This document shows positions 7,445 through 15,910 of a stretch of DNA of 64,000 nucleotides, piece after piece. The stretch's first letter is position 1; every line of letters starts with the position of its first letter. The position numbers were made by a program, and so were the translations under genes. The notes under the pieces were generated by a model that was not told where the DNA came from, did not search any database, and was given only the letters and a program-made list of their open reading frames with translations. The DNA lies in the NCBI GenBank assembly GCA_027488845.1, contig JAIYBC010000048.1, positions 106,556-170,555 of the forward strand, written 5' to 3'. Source of the stretch: Verrucomicrobiales bacterium (lineage in GTDB: Bacteria; Verrucomicrobiota; Verrucomicrobiia; Limisphaerales; UBA9464).

Positions 7445-9337
7445 ATGGCCGATCCACTCCCAGAGGATCCCGAGGAGGAGGACAAGAAGGACTCGATTCG
7501 CGATCCGAGCCGGATCGAGTTCCCACTGCTGCGGCAGATGATGGTGGAGCGGCGGTTCATGGTCGCGGTGGTCGTGTCCGCACTCCTCTGCGTCACCGCC
7601 CTGGTCGGGTTGCCGAAGATCTGGACGTCGACCCCCTCCGGTTTCGAGCCCAAGGTCCGAGTCAGCCTGCTCGACCGTCTCCAGGTCCATTCGCTGTCCC
7701 GGGCCGCCCGCGCGGCGGAATCGGCCGGCCAGTGGAACGAGGCGATCCAGACCTGGGCCGGCGCCGTGGCCAACAACGCCGCCGACATCGAGGCGAACCG
7801 GGGACTCGTGCGGTCTGTCCTGGCGTTGCCCGACCCGGAACGACGTGAACTCGGCCGCGGAATCCAGCAGCTCTTCTGGCTGTTCCGACTCGACGGGACC
7901 AACGCCGTCAACCTGACGCTGCTCGGGGACGTCTGCGAGAAGTACGCCTTGGACGACCTCAACATCTCCATGCTGCTTCCGCACCGGCAGGTCCTTTCCC
8001 AGGCCGCGCGACGGTCCCTGATCAAGGCCGCGTTCCGCGGAGGACAGATGGAACTCTTCGGCGCCCTGTGGAACGAGTCCCCGGAGGCGTTCGCAGCCGA
8101 CCCGGAGCTGGCCGTCTACCATGCGGCGTGGTCGGCCGGATGGGGCCCGGTCATCGGGATCTCCGCGGGCCAGACCCGACTCCGGGGTTTCCTGGGGGAT
8201 CCGTCCACCGCACTCGTCGCACATCAGGTCCAGCTCCAACTGGCCGCAAGCCGTCAGGATGCCGAGTCCTACGGCCGCTCGCTTGCGTTCCTGGTGGATC
8301 GCCACGCCGACACCCTCTCGCATCATGCCGGCCTTTGGACCCTGTTGATCCAGTCCGGCCGCTCCGCGGAAGCCGCCGAACTGGCCCGCAAGCTGAACAC
8401 CGCCCCGCGGACGCCGGTGGAGCTGATCCGGATCGCGAACCTGCTCGGCATCCTCGGACTCAAGGAAGAGGCGATCCAGCTCATGCAGCGGAACCTCAGC
8501 CTCTTCTCGTTCCACACCCAGGTCTGGGTGGCCATGGCCGAGCTGCTCGGGAATGCGGGAAGGTGGGGGGAACTGCGCATCCTCGGACTCCAGCTCCGGA
8601 ACGATCCCCGGCAGCGTCAGGAGGTTCCGGGCTATGGCTGGTTCCTTGAAGGCTACGGGGCCGTCATGTCCGTCCGGCAAAGCGGCGGGATGCCCGAAGC
8701 GGAGTTGCGCAAGGTCGGCTCGCTCGAGTTCCAGGAGATGCTCCGATCCCACATCTCCGATCCCCTCATCGGGTACCGTTGCGCCGTCCAACTCCAGCAG
8801 CTGGGCCACCCCGACGTGGCTCGGGGCCTGTTCGAAGGCATGGAGAAGTCGTTCGGCGGACAGGCGGACTACTGGTTTCGGCTCGGGTTGGCGGCCTACC
8901 AGACGGATGACATCCGCCTCATGCTGACCGCCTACGAGAAGGCCCACCAGATCCGGCCGGACGAGCCGCTCATCGTCAACAACCTCGCGGCCGCGTTGCT
9001 GATGCTCCGCGAACAGCCGGCCCGCGCCGTGGAATTGACCCTGCGCCGGGTGGCCCGGAACCCCGGCGACCTCGCCGCGCGCATCAACCACATCCTCGCG
9101 CTGGTCCTGAACCGCCGGACCGGTCAGGCGCGCAACGAACTCGCCGCCCTGAGGCCGGAGGACCTTGGGGCCCTGGAGGCGACCTTGATCCACCTGGCCC
9201 GCTTCGAGATCGCGGTCATCGAAGGCGACACGGCGGCCGCCAAGGCCGAGTTGCCCCAGATCGAGAAACGTTTCCTGAAGTCGGCACAATCCGATTGGTT
9301 GGACAAGGAGGCCCGGCGCCTCGCAGACGGAGCCTAA
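7445..9337 (+). CDS. Membrane-anchored TPR-like protein, first of a tandem pair
   Basis: The protein has 630 residues. A charged N-terminal tail of about 35 residues is followed by one membrane segment (about 39-57, VAVVVSALLCVTALVG). The rest is an all-helical domain with TPR/Sel1-like helix pairs, clearest near the end (YWFRLGLAAYQTDDIRLMLT, then NNLAAALLML). It should be anchored in the inner membrane with the helical part in the periplasm. It is clearly paralogous to the next gene: shared landmarks are RVSLLDRLQ / RISFLDRMQ after the membrane segment, WFLEG in the middle, and NHILALV / NHVLALV near the end. It follows manA by six bases. TPR proteins usually scaffold complexes; the partner is unknown. 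Confidence 0.75.
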   Translation: MADPLPEDPEEEDKKDSIRDPSRIEFPLLRQMMVERRFMVAVVVSALLCVTALVGLPKIWTSTPSGFEPKVRVSLLDRLQVHSLSRAARAAESAGQWNEAIQTWAGAVANNAADIEANRGLVRSVLALPDPERRELGRGIQQLFWLFRLDGTNAVNLTLLGDVCEKYALDDLNISMLLPHRQVLSQAARRSLIKAAFRGGQMELFGALWNESPEAFAADPELAVYHAAWSAGWGPVIGISAGQTRLRGFLGDPSTALVAHQVQLQLAASRQDAESYGRSLAFLVDRHADTLSHHAGLWTLLIQSGRSAEAAELARKLNTAPRTPVELIRIANLLGILGLKEEAIQLMQRNLSLFSFHTQVWVAMAELLGNAGRWGELRILGLQLRNDPRQRQEVPGYGWFLEGYGAVMSVRQSGGMPEAELRKVGSLEFQEMLRSHISDPLIGYRCAVQLQQLGHPDVARGLFEGMEKSFGGQADYWFRLGLAAYQTDDIRLMLTAYEKAHQIRPDEPLIVNNLAAALLMLREQPARAVELTLRRVARNPGDLAARINHILALVLNRRTGQARNELAALRPEDLGALEATLIHLARFEIAVIEGDTAAAKAELPQIEKRFLKSAQSDWLDKEARRLADGA

Positions 9338-9341
9338 GGGC

Positions 9342-11183
9342 ATGGAAAACAAGACCAAATCATCGAAGGGATCCAAACCCAAGCGGCAGGTGCAGAACAG
9401 CGCACTCCGCACACTGCTGTACGACAAGTGGTTCCGTCGCACCGCCGTGTTTCTCCTGCTTCTCGTGGCGGGCGGCCTGCTCTTCATCGCCAAGATCCAC
9501 GTCGCCTCGACCCCGGAGGTCGATCCCCCGTTCCGGATCAGTTTCCTCGACCGCATGCAGGCCCGGTCGCTGGACCGGGCCGCCAAGGATCTCGCCTCCA
9601 AGGGACTGGTGAAGGACGCCGTCAACACCTGGAGGTCCGCAGCGGCAAACGACCCGGCCAACCTCGGGATCTACCGCGCCATCACGGACACCCTCGGCAC
9701 GCACGTCCCGGTGCCCCGGTCCGAACTCGGCATCGGACTCCGGGCTTCATGGGAGCTGCTCAAGCGGACCGGGACGAACTCCGTCGAAACGCTTCGCGTC
9801 GCCCGTTTCTACAACGCGGCCCGGATGTTCGACCTCACCGCCGAGCTGTTGGCTCCCCTTGGAGAAAGCCGCAACCCGGAGATGAACCGCCTTTACGCGG
9901 AGGCCCTGTTCAACACCGATTCCATGCGGAAACTCGGGGCCCTCGTCGAAGGCCATTCCGAGGATCTCGTCGCGACTCCGGGGTCCGGGCTGCTGGTCAC
10001 CGCCTGGAAGGCAGCCTGGGGACCTCCAGCCGGCATGCAGTCCGCAAGGAAGGAGCTCGCGGCGGCACGTCAATCCCTGGAAACAGGCACGTTGGCCAGC
10101 AGGCTCCAGCTCTCCGTATCGGCGGAACTCTCCGACATCGCGACCTACCGGGAGGCCCTTGACCAGATTTCCGCCCGTCAGGAGGACCTGCCCCGGGACC
10201 ATGTCCGATATTGGAACCTGCTCGTCATCGCGGGCAGGACCGCCGAGGCCGCCGCGCTCGCACAGCGCTACACCGCGGCACCGGCTTCACCTTCCGAGGC
10301 GGCCGGAATGGCGGCGATCTTCGACGCGCTTGGCATGACCCGCTACGCCGCCGATTTCGGTCTCCAGCAGCTTGGGGAGTTCCCCTACGCGCCCACCCTC
10401 TGGGTCACCACCTCACAGCTTCTCCAGAAGCTCCAGTCCTGGAAGGAGCTCCAGGAGGTCGCGGTGCGCATGAGGACCGAACCAAGCCTGAACGGGGCGC
10501 TCTCCGGCTTCAGCTGGTTCCTCGAGGGATTCATCGACCTCCAATCCGGGCGCGGCGAATCCGCCGACCAGTACTTCAGCCAGATCCAGGGGTCGCGATT
10601 CCCCAGCGTGGACCTCGCCTTGCAGACGGCGATCGAGCTCCGCAGGCAGGGCCGCCCGAAGATCGCCCTCGCCCTGCTGCTCGAGCAGGCCGAGGCGTTG
10701 TCCTCCAACCCGGGATTCTGGTTCGAAACCAGCATCGCGGCCTACGAATCCAAGGACATGCCGGCGCTGCTCCGGGCGACCGAGGCGGCCTACCGACTCA
10801 ACCCCGGCGACAAACGCGTCGCGAACAACCGCGCCGCGGTCCTGATCGCCACGGAGTCCCAGGCCGAGGAGGCGGTCGCCCTCACGCTCCGCCTGTTCGC
10901 CCAGAACACCGCGTCGATCGACCTCCTGCTCAACCACGTCCTCGCACTGGTCAATGCCGGCCGCATCGAGGACGCCGAGTCCCGGATCCGTCCCCTGGCC
11001 ACCCGGACCTTCAACGCGGAGGAATCCACCGTCTACCACTTCGCCCGATTCCGCATCGCGGAGTCCAGGAACGATCCGAAGACCATGCTGTCGGAGGCCG
11101 AACTCATACGACGAGACCTCCTGCTGCCACCCCAGTTGGACCGCTTGGAGAAGGCTGTCGCCCGGATCCGCAACCAGGAGTGA
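9342..11183 (+). CDS. Membrane-anchored TPR-like protein, second of a tandem pair
   Basis: The protein has 613 residues and the same plan as its upstream neighbour: a basic cytoplasmic tail (KSSKGSKPKRQ), a membrane segment at about 33-51, the RISFLDRMQARSLDRAAK landmark and a long helical-repeat domain ending in LDRLEKAVARIRNQE. By eye identity with the first copy is modest but continuous, with matching indels, so the duplication is old. The gene begins four bases after the stop of the first copy. The N-terminal tail is Lys-rich here and Glu/Asp-rich in the first copy, so the two may bind different cytoplasmic partners. No enzyme motif is seen. It is the last gene of the accA operon. Confidence 0.75.
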   Translation: MENKTKSSKGSKPKRQVQNSALRTLLYDKWFRRTAVFLLLLVAGGLLFIAKIHVASTPEVDPPFRISFLDRMQARSLDRAAKDLASKGLVKDAVNTWRSAAANDPANLGIYRAITDTLGTHVPVPRSELGIGLRASWELLKRTGTNSVETLRVARFYNAARMFDLTAELLAPLGESRNPEMNRLYAEALFNTDSMRKLGALVEGHSEDLVATPGSGLLVTAWKAAWGPPAGMQSARKELAAARQSLETGTLASRLQLSVSAELSDIATYREALDQISARQEDLPRDHVRYWNLLVIAGRTAEAAALAQRYTAAPASPSEAAGMAAIFDALGMTRYAADFGLQQLGEFPYAPTLWVTTSQLLQKLQSWKELQEVAVRMRTEPSLNGALSGFSWFLEGFIDLQSGRGESADQYFSQIQGSRFPSVDLALQTAIELRRQGRPKIALALLLEQAEALSSNPGFWFETSIAAYESKDMPALLRATEAAYRLNPGDKRVANNRAAVLIATESQAEEAVALTLRLFAQNTASIDLLLNHVLALVNAGRIEDAESRIRPLATRTFNAEESTVYHFARFRIAESRNDPKTMLSEAELIRRDLLLPPQLDRLEKAVARIRNQE

Positions 11184-11466
11184 CCCCACGATTCCGCAGG
11201 AATGCTCCGCTCGGGGATCCGTTGGAAGCGATGGCTTCCACGGCTGGGCCCGGCGGCCCAGGGGCGGGGGACAGGGAACGCGAATCGCGGTTGCCGGCAT
11301 CCTGAGCCGGGAATTGGCAGAAGGGTTCGGCTCGCAAAACCGGAAGGCCGTCGGATTCCAGTCGCGGAACCGCACACCAAGCGGGGATCGCAGTTCCGAT
11401 CCCAGATCCCACGCCGGGTTTGCGTCTTTGCGCGCGGTCGGCGGCCGCTCCCGCCGGATCGGCGAC
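11184..11466. repeat. Gap with hairpin and reverse-oriented dispersed repeat, copy 3
   Basis: After the operon end a strong hairpin is visible: CTGGGCC (11244-11250) and GGCCCAG (11255-11261) around a CGGC loop. It lacks a T-tract. Bases 11417-11435 read GGTTTGCGTCTTTGCGCGC, the reverse complement of the repeat core variant seen at 3924. The interior (GGAACTGCGATC on the minus strand) matches the interior of the 51.4 kb copy. No credible gene is seen. Confidence 0.5.
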
Positions 11467-12243
11467 TCAAAGACCCAGGCGGCGCAGGGCCTCGAGGATC
11501 CCGTTGCCGGCGGTCTGTGAGGCGACGTACCCGCCCTCGGCCACGACCTGGCTCTTCACCACCGGCAACGCGTTGGAAGGCGACGCCAGGTGGTGGGCGT
11601 GTTCCCGACGCAGCATCGGCAGGTCGTTGAGATGGTCCCCGGCCGCGAAACGGCCCTCGGGCCCGATCCCCAGGATCCGCCCCAGTTCCGACAACGCCGT
11701 GCCCTTGCTGTAGCCGACATGGCTGAGGCGGACATAGACGTCGTTGCGGACCGCGACGAGTGTCGGGACACCGGCACAGAACACCTCCAGTTCGGCCTGG
11801 ATCGCGTCCATCTGCGGATTGGACCGGGCAATGACGCACAACGGCGAGAAGGCGTCCTGATAGAACGTGGCGTCGAACCTTTCGGACAGCGATTCCATCA
11901 GCTGTCGGATCGGCTGTTCCGAGGCGCGGAACACCTCCGCGTGGTCCGCCGTGCAGCGCCCGTTCCAAGGCTCGACCGGAACGTACCGGCCGTGGTCCCG
12001 ACGATAGATCTCGCGCTCGACCAGGATGAGGAAGTCCGGCTGCACGGCCACATGCCCGCGTCCCAGGGATTCCATCAGGCTGGCCATCTCCCGTCCGGTG
12101 TTGATGACCCAGAGCCCGCCCCGCGCCTGGAAGGCCGCGATCGCCTCCTGCAGCGCATGGGGTATCCGCGGAGTCGCGAAGTCCTCGTGGATGGTGCCGT
12201 CGAAATCCGTGGAAAGTAGCCGAACATCGGCGCTGGGGCTCAT
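11467..12243 (-). CDS. HAD-superfamily hydrolase, Cof/IIB subfamily
   Basis: The protein has 258 residues. Motif I is DFDGTI near the N-terminus, with the nucleophile aspartate. The motif II region is WVINTGRE, motif III uses the lysine in VGYSKGTAL, and motif IV is GDHLNDLPML. This set, with the cap inserted between motifs II and III, marks the Cof-type subclass IIB, which includes sugar-phosphate and sucrose-phosphate phosphatases. The final segment PSNALPVVKSQVVAEGG-YV is also typical of that group. The start ATG at 12243 puts motif I about ten residues in, as usual. It is divergent from the small TPR gene 129 bases away. Substrate unknown. Confidence 0.85.
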   Translation of the reverse strand: MSPSADVRLLSTDFDGTIHEDFATPRIPHALQEAIAAFQARGGLWVINTGREMASLMESLGRGHVAVQPDFLILVEREIYRRDHGRYVPVEPWNGRCTADHAEVFRASEQPIRQLMESLSERFDATFYQDAFSPLCVIARSNPQMDAIQAELEVFCAGVPTLVAVRNDVYVRLSHVGYSKGTALSELGRILGIGPEGRFAAGDHLNDLPMLRREHAHHLASPSNALPVVKSQVVAEGGYVASQTAGNGILEALRRLGL

Positions 12244-12372
12244 GGGCCGCGACACTCTGGGGAGCGCCGCCCAAGATGCCAATCCCGCCGTGCCGGAAGA
12301 TCGCAGCGGGCCGCCAACCCCGCCTTGCCGACCCGTCCGTCCCGGAGCAGGTTGACGCGTCCGTCCCAAGCC

Positions 12373-12876
12373 ATGCCCGACCTCCAGGAACAATTCGACG
12401 ACGCCATGTTCGACTACTCGACCGGCGCCTACGACACCGCGATCTCCAAGTTCCACCGGATCCTCGAGTCCGATCCGGACCACTTCGACGGCCGCCTCGG
12501 CCTGGCCATGAGCCTCTACCGCCTGGGCGACTACGCCGGAGCCATCGCCGAGGGCCACAAGGCGGAGAAGCTGAAGCCCAACGAACAGCTGGTGCACACC
12601 AACCTGTCCCTCTTCTACATGAAGTCCGGGGACAAGCAGACCGCGGAGAAACATGGCCTCCAGGCGAGGATCGCCTCCTGGAAGGGCAACATGAGCGCAC
12701 CGGGCACGAAGCCCGGGGAGGAATCCGAGGATCCGGAACTCCGGATGGCACAGCCGAAGGCCCAGGCCTTCAAGATGCCGGAGAAGTTTCCCGACATGCC
12801 TTGGAGGAAGAAGGCCGCCGCGACTTCGCCGACACAGCCTCCCGGCAGTCCGCAGCCACCGCCACCGGCCGCCTGA
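12373..12876 (+). CDS. Small TPR protein with Pro-rich tail
   Basis: The protein has 167 residues. At least two canonical TPR units occupy residues 1-85: YSTGAYDTAISKFHRILESD, then GLAMSLYRLGDYAGAIAEGH, then a third partial unit beginning NLSLFYMKSG. The remaining half is charged, with KMPEKFPDMPWRKK, and ends in repeated Pro/Gln/Ala. No signal peptide is seen, so it is probably cytoplasmic. The ATG at 12373 is chosen because the preceding 16 codons are Arg/Pro/Ser-rich and unlike TPR. Family members related to it are common in this phylum; the role is presumably protein-protein contact. Confidence 0.75.
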   Translation: MPDLQEQFDDAMFDYSTGAYDTAISKFHRILESDPDHFDGRLGLAMSLYRLGDYAGAIAEGHKAEKLKPNEQLVHTNLSLFYMKSGDKQTAEKHGLQARIASWKGNMSAPGTKPGEESEDPELRMAQPKAQAFKMPEKFPDMPWRKKAAATSPTQPPGSPQPPPPAA

Positions 12877-12879
12877 AGG

Positions 12880-14133
12880 TCACCGCGTCGGCGCAGGAGC
12901 CCAGTCCCACGCGGTGATGCCGTCGAGGGCGCGCACGTAGAGGTTGTTCCCCGCCGCGGCCAGGTGGGCCCAGGTGTCGGATTCGGAGATCTTCCGCCGC
13001 GAGAGCACCTCGAACTTCGCAGGATCCGCCCGGAAGAGGATCAACTCACCACGCTCGTCGAGGGCGAGGATGCGGTCGCGGTTGGCCACCAGGCTCCAGT
13101 ACTTCCCGAAGCTCTCGCGGGTGGTCCAGGCTTCCTTGCCGTCGCGCAGGTCGATGCACAGGGCGCGCTGGCTTCGGAGTTGGAGGTAGGCATGTTCGCC
13201 GACGATCACCGGGGAGGTCATGTACCCCTGCGCCTTGAACTCCCAGGCCACCGCCGCCCGGAACGCGTCGCCGTCCTTGCGGAGGTCGATTCCCAGCGTC
13301 TTTCCGCCGTAGGTGCTGGTGAACAGACGGTCCGGCCCCGCTTGGACCGGCGTGAGGATGTTCATCCCGCGGAAGGATTCCACCGGCAGGGACCAGAGTT
13401 CGGCACCGTCCTCGAGACCGACACCGAGCAGACGCGTCCGAGACTGCACCACCAGTTGGCGGCGACCGGCGAGGGTCAGGATCACGGGAGAACCGAACGC
13501 GCTGCCCATCATCCCGCCGCCATCCTTGCAGGTGTGCCACAGGATCTTCCCCGATGCGGCCTCGACCTTGGCCACTCCCCCGCCGGCCTGGACGTACAAC
13601 GAGCCCGCATCCACCAACGGGGAGGAGACGAACCCGAAGGTCGGAAGGTCCGAACCGGAGTCCTTCACGAAGTCCAGACGCCAACGCTCGGTCCCGGTCG
13701 CGCCGTCCAACGCCACGAGGACGTCCCGGATGCCACCCACGAAGAGGTTGGTGCCATCCCAGGCCGGGGTGCAGCGGATCCAGTCGCCGTTGGACTTGGC
13801 GAAGAAGGGCACGCTGAGCGAGCCCTCCCATTCACGGGTCCAACGCGGCTTGCCGGTGGACCGGTCGAGGGCCGTGACCCGCTCCGACTTCTTCGCGACC
13901 GTCTCCGTGGTGAAGACCGTGTCGGCGGTGACGATCGGCCCGGAATAGCCCGGTCCCTGGGGAAACCGCCAGCGCTGGACCAACCGCGCCTCCTCCAGCG
14001 AATCCGGCCAGGCGGGACCCGAGAACTGGCCGTCCCGCGTCGGGCCGCGCCACTGGGGCCAGGTTTCGCCCCCGTGGAGCAATGAGGCCGCCCATGCGGC
14101 GGCGACCACGAGCGACAGGATCCGGATCTGCAT
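12880..14133 (-). CDS. Exported PQQ-like beta-propeller repeat protein
   Basis: The protein has 417 residues and starts with an export signal (MQIRILSLVVAAAWAASLLHGGE). WPQWRGPTRDG after the signal is the hallmark opening of Verrucomicrobia/Planctomycetes outer-membrane PQQ-like propellers. Repeating propeller blades follow: VTALDRSTGKPRW, LVALDGATGTERWRLD and AKVEAASGKILWHT. The family is usually structural or binds partners rather than being a true quinoprotein, and no dehydrogenase residues are seen. It is divergent from ahpC. A well-formed promoter ends five bases before the ATG, so translation is probably leaderless. Its stop is four bases from that of the convergent TPR gene. Confidence 0.85.
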   Translation of the reverse strand: MQIRILSLVVAAAWAASLLHGGETWPQWRGPTRDGQFSGPAWPDSLEEARLVQRWRFPQGPGYSGPIVTADTVFTTETVAKKSERVTALDRSTGKPRWTREWEGSLSVPFFAKSNGDWIRCTPAWDGTNLFVGGIRDVLVALDGATGTERWRLDFVKDSGSDLPTFGFVSSPLVDAGSLYVQAGGGVAKVEAASGKILWHTCKDGGGMMGSAFGSPVILTLAGRRQLVVQSRTRLLGVGLEDGAELWSLPVESFRGMNILTPVQAGPDRLFTSTYGGKTLGIDLRKDGDAFRAAVAWEFKAQGYMTSPVIVGEHAYLQLRSQRALCIDLRDGKEAWTTRESFGKYWSLVANRDRILALDERGELILFRADPAKFEVLSRRKISESDTWAHLAAAGNNLYVRALDGITAWDWAPAPTR

Positions 14134-14138
14134 GCCCC

Positions 14139-14166
14139 ACGGTACCCGAGGGTCGTTGGACGTCAA
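14139..14166 (-). promoter_or_regulatory. Promoter of the PQQ propeller gene, probably leaderless
   Basis: On the minus strand TTGACG (14166-14161), a 16-base spacer and TACCGT (14144-14139) are followed by only five bases and then the ATG at 14133. Transcription would start at or next to the start codon. Confidence 0.5.
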
Positions 14167-14194
14167 AAGCGCCGCCGCGGACGCTTCGCCGGAT

Positions 14195-14222
14195 TTGCAC
14201 CGGCCGACATCCGTGCTACCAC
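14195..14222 (+). promoter_or_regulatory. Candidate ahpC promoter
   Basis: TTGCAC (14195-14200), a 16-base spacer and TACCAC (14217-14222) lie about 50 bases before the ahpC start. The match to the -10 consensus is partial. No clear OxyR-type palindrome was recognised in the 136-base divergent gap. Confidence 0.3.
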
Positions 14223-14269
14223 CTCTGCATCCGATCCCGTCACGGGACCATCACTTCGGGAATTCCAAC

Positions 14270-14875
14270 ATGAGCGACATCACACAACTCCGCGTGGGCC
14301 AGGACGTGCCCCATTTCGAACTCGAAACCTACGATCCCGCCGCCGGCGACTTCGGTAAGTTCTCCCTGGAAGGCGCCAAGCGCGAAGGGCGCTGGACGGT
14401 CCTCGTCTTCTATCCGGCCGACTTCACCTTCGTCTGCCCGACCGAACTGGCCGACATCGCCGAGAAGCAGGACAAGCTGAAGGCCCTCGGCTGTGACATC
14501 TACGGCGTCTCCACCGACACCAAGTTCGCCCACCTCGCGTGGCGCAATTCGGAGAAGCTTCTCCAGAATGTCCGCTATGCCCTCGCCGCGGACCCCACCG
14601 GCATCGTCTCCAAGATGTTCGGCGTCTACGACGGCGGCTCCGGCCTGGCGCTGCGCGGCACCTTCATCATCAGCCCCGAAGGCCGCCTCGTCTCGAGCGA
14701 GATCAACTTCTACAACGTCGGTCGCGACGCGGACGAACTCCTCCGGAAGGTCGAGGCCAACACCTACCTCGTGAAGCACCCGGAACAGGCGTGCCCCGCG
14801 AAGTGGAAGCCCGGTTCCAAGACCCTCACGCCTTCCAAGGACATGGTCGGCAAGGTCTACGAAGCGCTGAACTGA
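14270..14875 (+). CDS. ahpC: Peroxiredoxin, AhpC type (typical 2-Cys)
   Basis: The protein has 201 residues. The peroxidatic cysteine (Cys56) lies in FYPADFTFVCPTEL and the resolving cysteine (Cys175) in HPEQACPAKW. Both are in the expected places for a typical 2-Cys peroxiredoxin, a decamer-forming enzyme that reduces hydrogen peroxide and alkyl hydroperoxides in the cytoplasm. The N-terminus (LRVGQDVPHFELETYDP) also fits. The start at 14270 gives the normal length; the longer in-frame extension to 14132 overlaps the divergent promoters and is not used. No ahpF is adjacent, so reduction may come from thioredoxin or a distant AhpF. A strong terminator follows. Confidence 0.95.
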   Translation: MSDITQLRVGQDVPHFELETYDPAAGDFGKFSLEGAKREGRWTVLVFYPADFTFVCPTELADIAEKQDKLKALGCDIYGVSTDTKFAHLAWRNSEKLLQNVRYALAADPTGIVSKMFGVYDGGSGLALRGTFIISPEGRLVSSEINFYNVGRDADELLRKVEANTYLVKHPEQACPAKWKPGSKTLTPSKDMVGKVYEALN

Positions 14876-14892
14876 GCCACCTTTCCACCGGC

Positions 14893-14933
14893 AACGGCCG
14901 CTTCCCGACCCGGGGAGGCGGCCGTTTGCGTTT
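14893..14933 (+). terminator. Terminator after ahpC
   Basis: Perfect nine-base stem AACGGCCGC (14893-14901) / GCGGCCGTT (14918-14926), with further partial pairing inside and T-rich sequence (TTTGCGTTT) after it. It lies 18 bases after the ahpC stop and also separates ahpC from the convergent DUF5069 gene. Confidence 0.75.
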
Positions 14934-14956
14934 CGGCGGAACCGCACGGCACGGGC

Positions 14957-15910
14957 TCAACGCACGCCGGCTCGGGACTTCAGTTGGTCGATGACCTTCC
15001 GGTCGTCGTCGCCGGCGTCGCGGACCCAGCGCAGGAACTCCGGAAGGTCCGTCCCCATGCGTCTGAGGAAGGGACGGTCACCGCCGCACCCGTACATCAG
15101 GTCGTCCGGCATCTCGCCCCGCAGCTTCAGGCGCGCCTTCACCAGCAACCGGGGCAGCCAGGCGATGCCGTCCACCGCGGCCGACTTCGCCGGGAGCTCC
15201 TCCATCCGGGCCCGATGCGGACTGGGACGCCCCTGCTGCACGCCGAGGAAGTAGTCCCGCCGCAGGCGTTGGACCTCGAGGGCCGTGGCCGCATCGGGTT
15301 CGCCGTAGACGAGGAAGTCGTCGACGAAGTCGAAGAGCTCCTGCGCGGAACAGCCGATCGACGAAAGGAAGGCGACATCCGGCCCGGCGAACATCGTGGC
15401 CGGAGTCCGGCGTCCATGGCGCCAGGCCTCGGCACCGTTCCGGAACACCTGAAGGAACTGCGCCTCCCAATCCTTGGATTCGTCCATGCCCGAAGCTGCA
15501 TCGGGAATCCCGCGGGCGCCAGCCGTCGACGAATCCAGTTGCGCGAGCCGCGAACCCACCCGCCGCCACTGCCATCCGCGATAGCCGAGGAGGACCACGG
15601 CGAAACCCGCCGCACAGAGCACGTGCCCATGCCCTTCGTGGAACCCGACCGCAAGACCCTCGACGAGCAGGTCGAGGACGACGGCGAGGTGGAGCCCGAC
15701 GTCCAGGGGCGAGAGGAACTCCCCGCGCCGACGGGCGCGGAGAAGGGACAGCGTCAGCGCCACGCAGAGCGGAACCGCACTCAGCCGGCTCCAGACCGGG
15801 GGCAGACGGATCCAAGCCTCGAAGACGACGAGGTAGACCGCCAGGAGAAGGGTGGTGAAGGCCCCGGGCGGCATCGCCCGCCGAGGCGACGTGACCGGGG
15901 AACCGGGCAT
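14957..15910 (-). CDS. Membrane protein with C-terminal DUF5069 domain, in the mla operon
   Basis: The protein has 317 residues. The N-terminal half carries three or four membrane segments (FTTLLLAVYLVVFEAW, then SAVPLCVALTLSLL, then VVLDLLVEGLAVGF, then the segment before GYRGWQW). The soluble C-terminal half has helices including ELFDFVDDFLVYGEPD and ends in a segment resembling DUF5069 (LPRLLVKARLKLRGEMPDD, then FLRRMGTDLPEFLRWV, then DRKVIDQLKSR). DUF5069 is a family of unknown function common in Verrucomicrobia. Its ATG overlaps the mlaD stop by one base, so it is translated with the lipid-transport genes and may work with them. The DUF5069 assignment is from recalled pattern only. Confidence 0.65.
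   Translation of the reverse strand: MPGSPVTSPRRAMPPGAFTTLLLAVYLVVFEAWIRLPPVWSRLSAVPLCVALTLSLLRARRRGEFLSPLDVGLHLAVVLDLLVEGLAVGFHEGHGHVLCAAGFAVVLLGYRGWQWRRVGSRLAQLDSSTAGARGIPDAASGMDESKDWEAQFLQVFRNGAEAWRHGRRTPATMFAGPDVAFLSSIGCSAQELFDFVDDFLVYGEPDAATALEVQRLRRDYFLGVQQGRPSPHRARMEELPAKSAAVDGIAWLPRLLVKARLKLRGEMPDDLMYGCGGDRPFLRRMGTDLPEFLRWVRDAGDDDRKVIDQLKSRAGVR

Noticed and set aside
6821..9661. Minus-strand open frame of 946 codons opposite manA and the first TPR-like gene
   Set aside because: The plus strand carries the real, motif-bearing genes; the minus frame is low-complexity.
14132..14269. N-terminal extension of ahpC
   Set aside because: Overlaps the divergent promoter region, and the added residues have no peroxiredoxin similarity.
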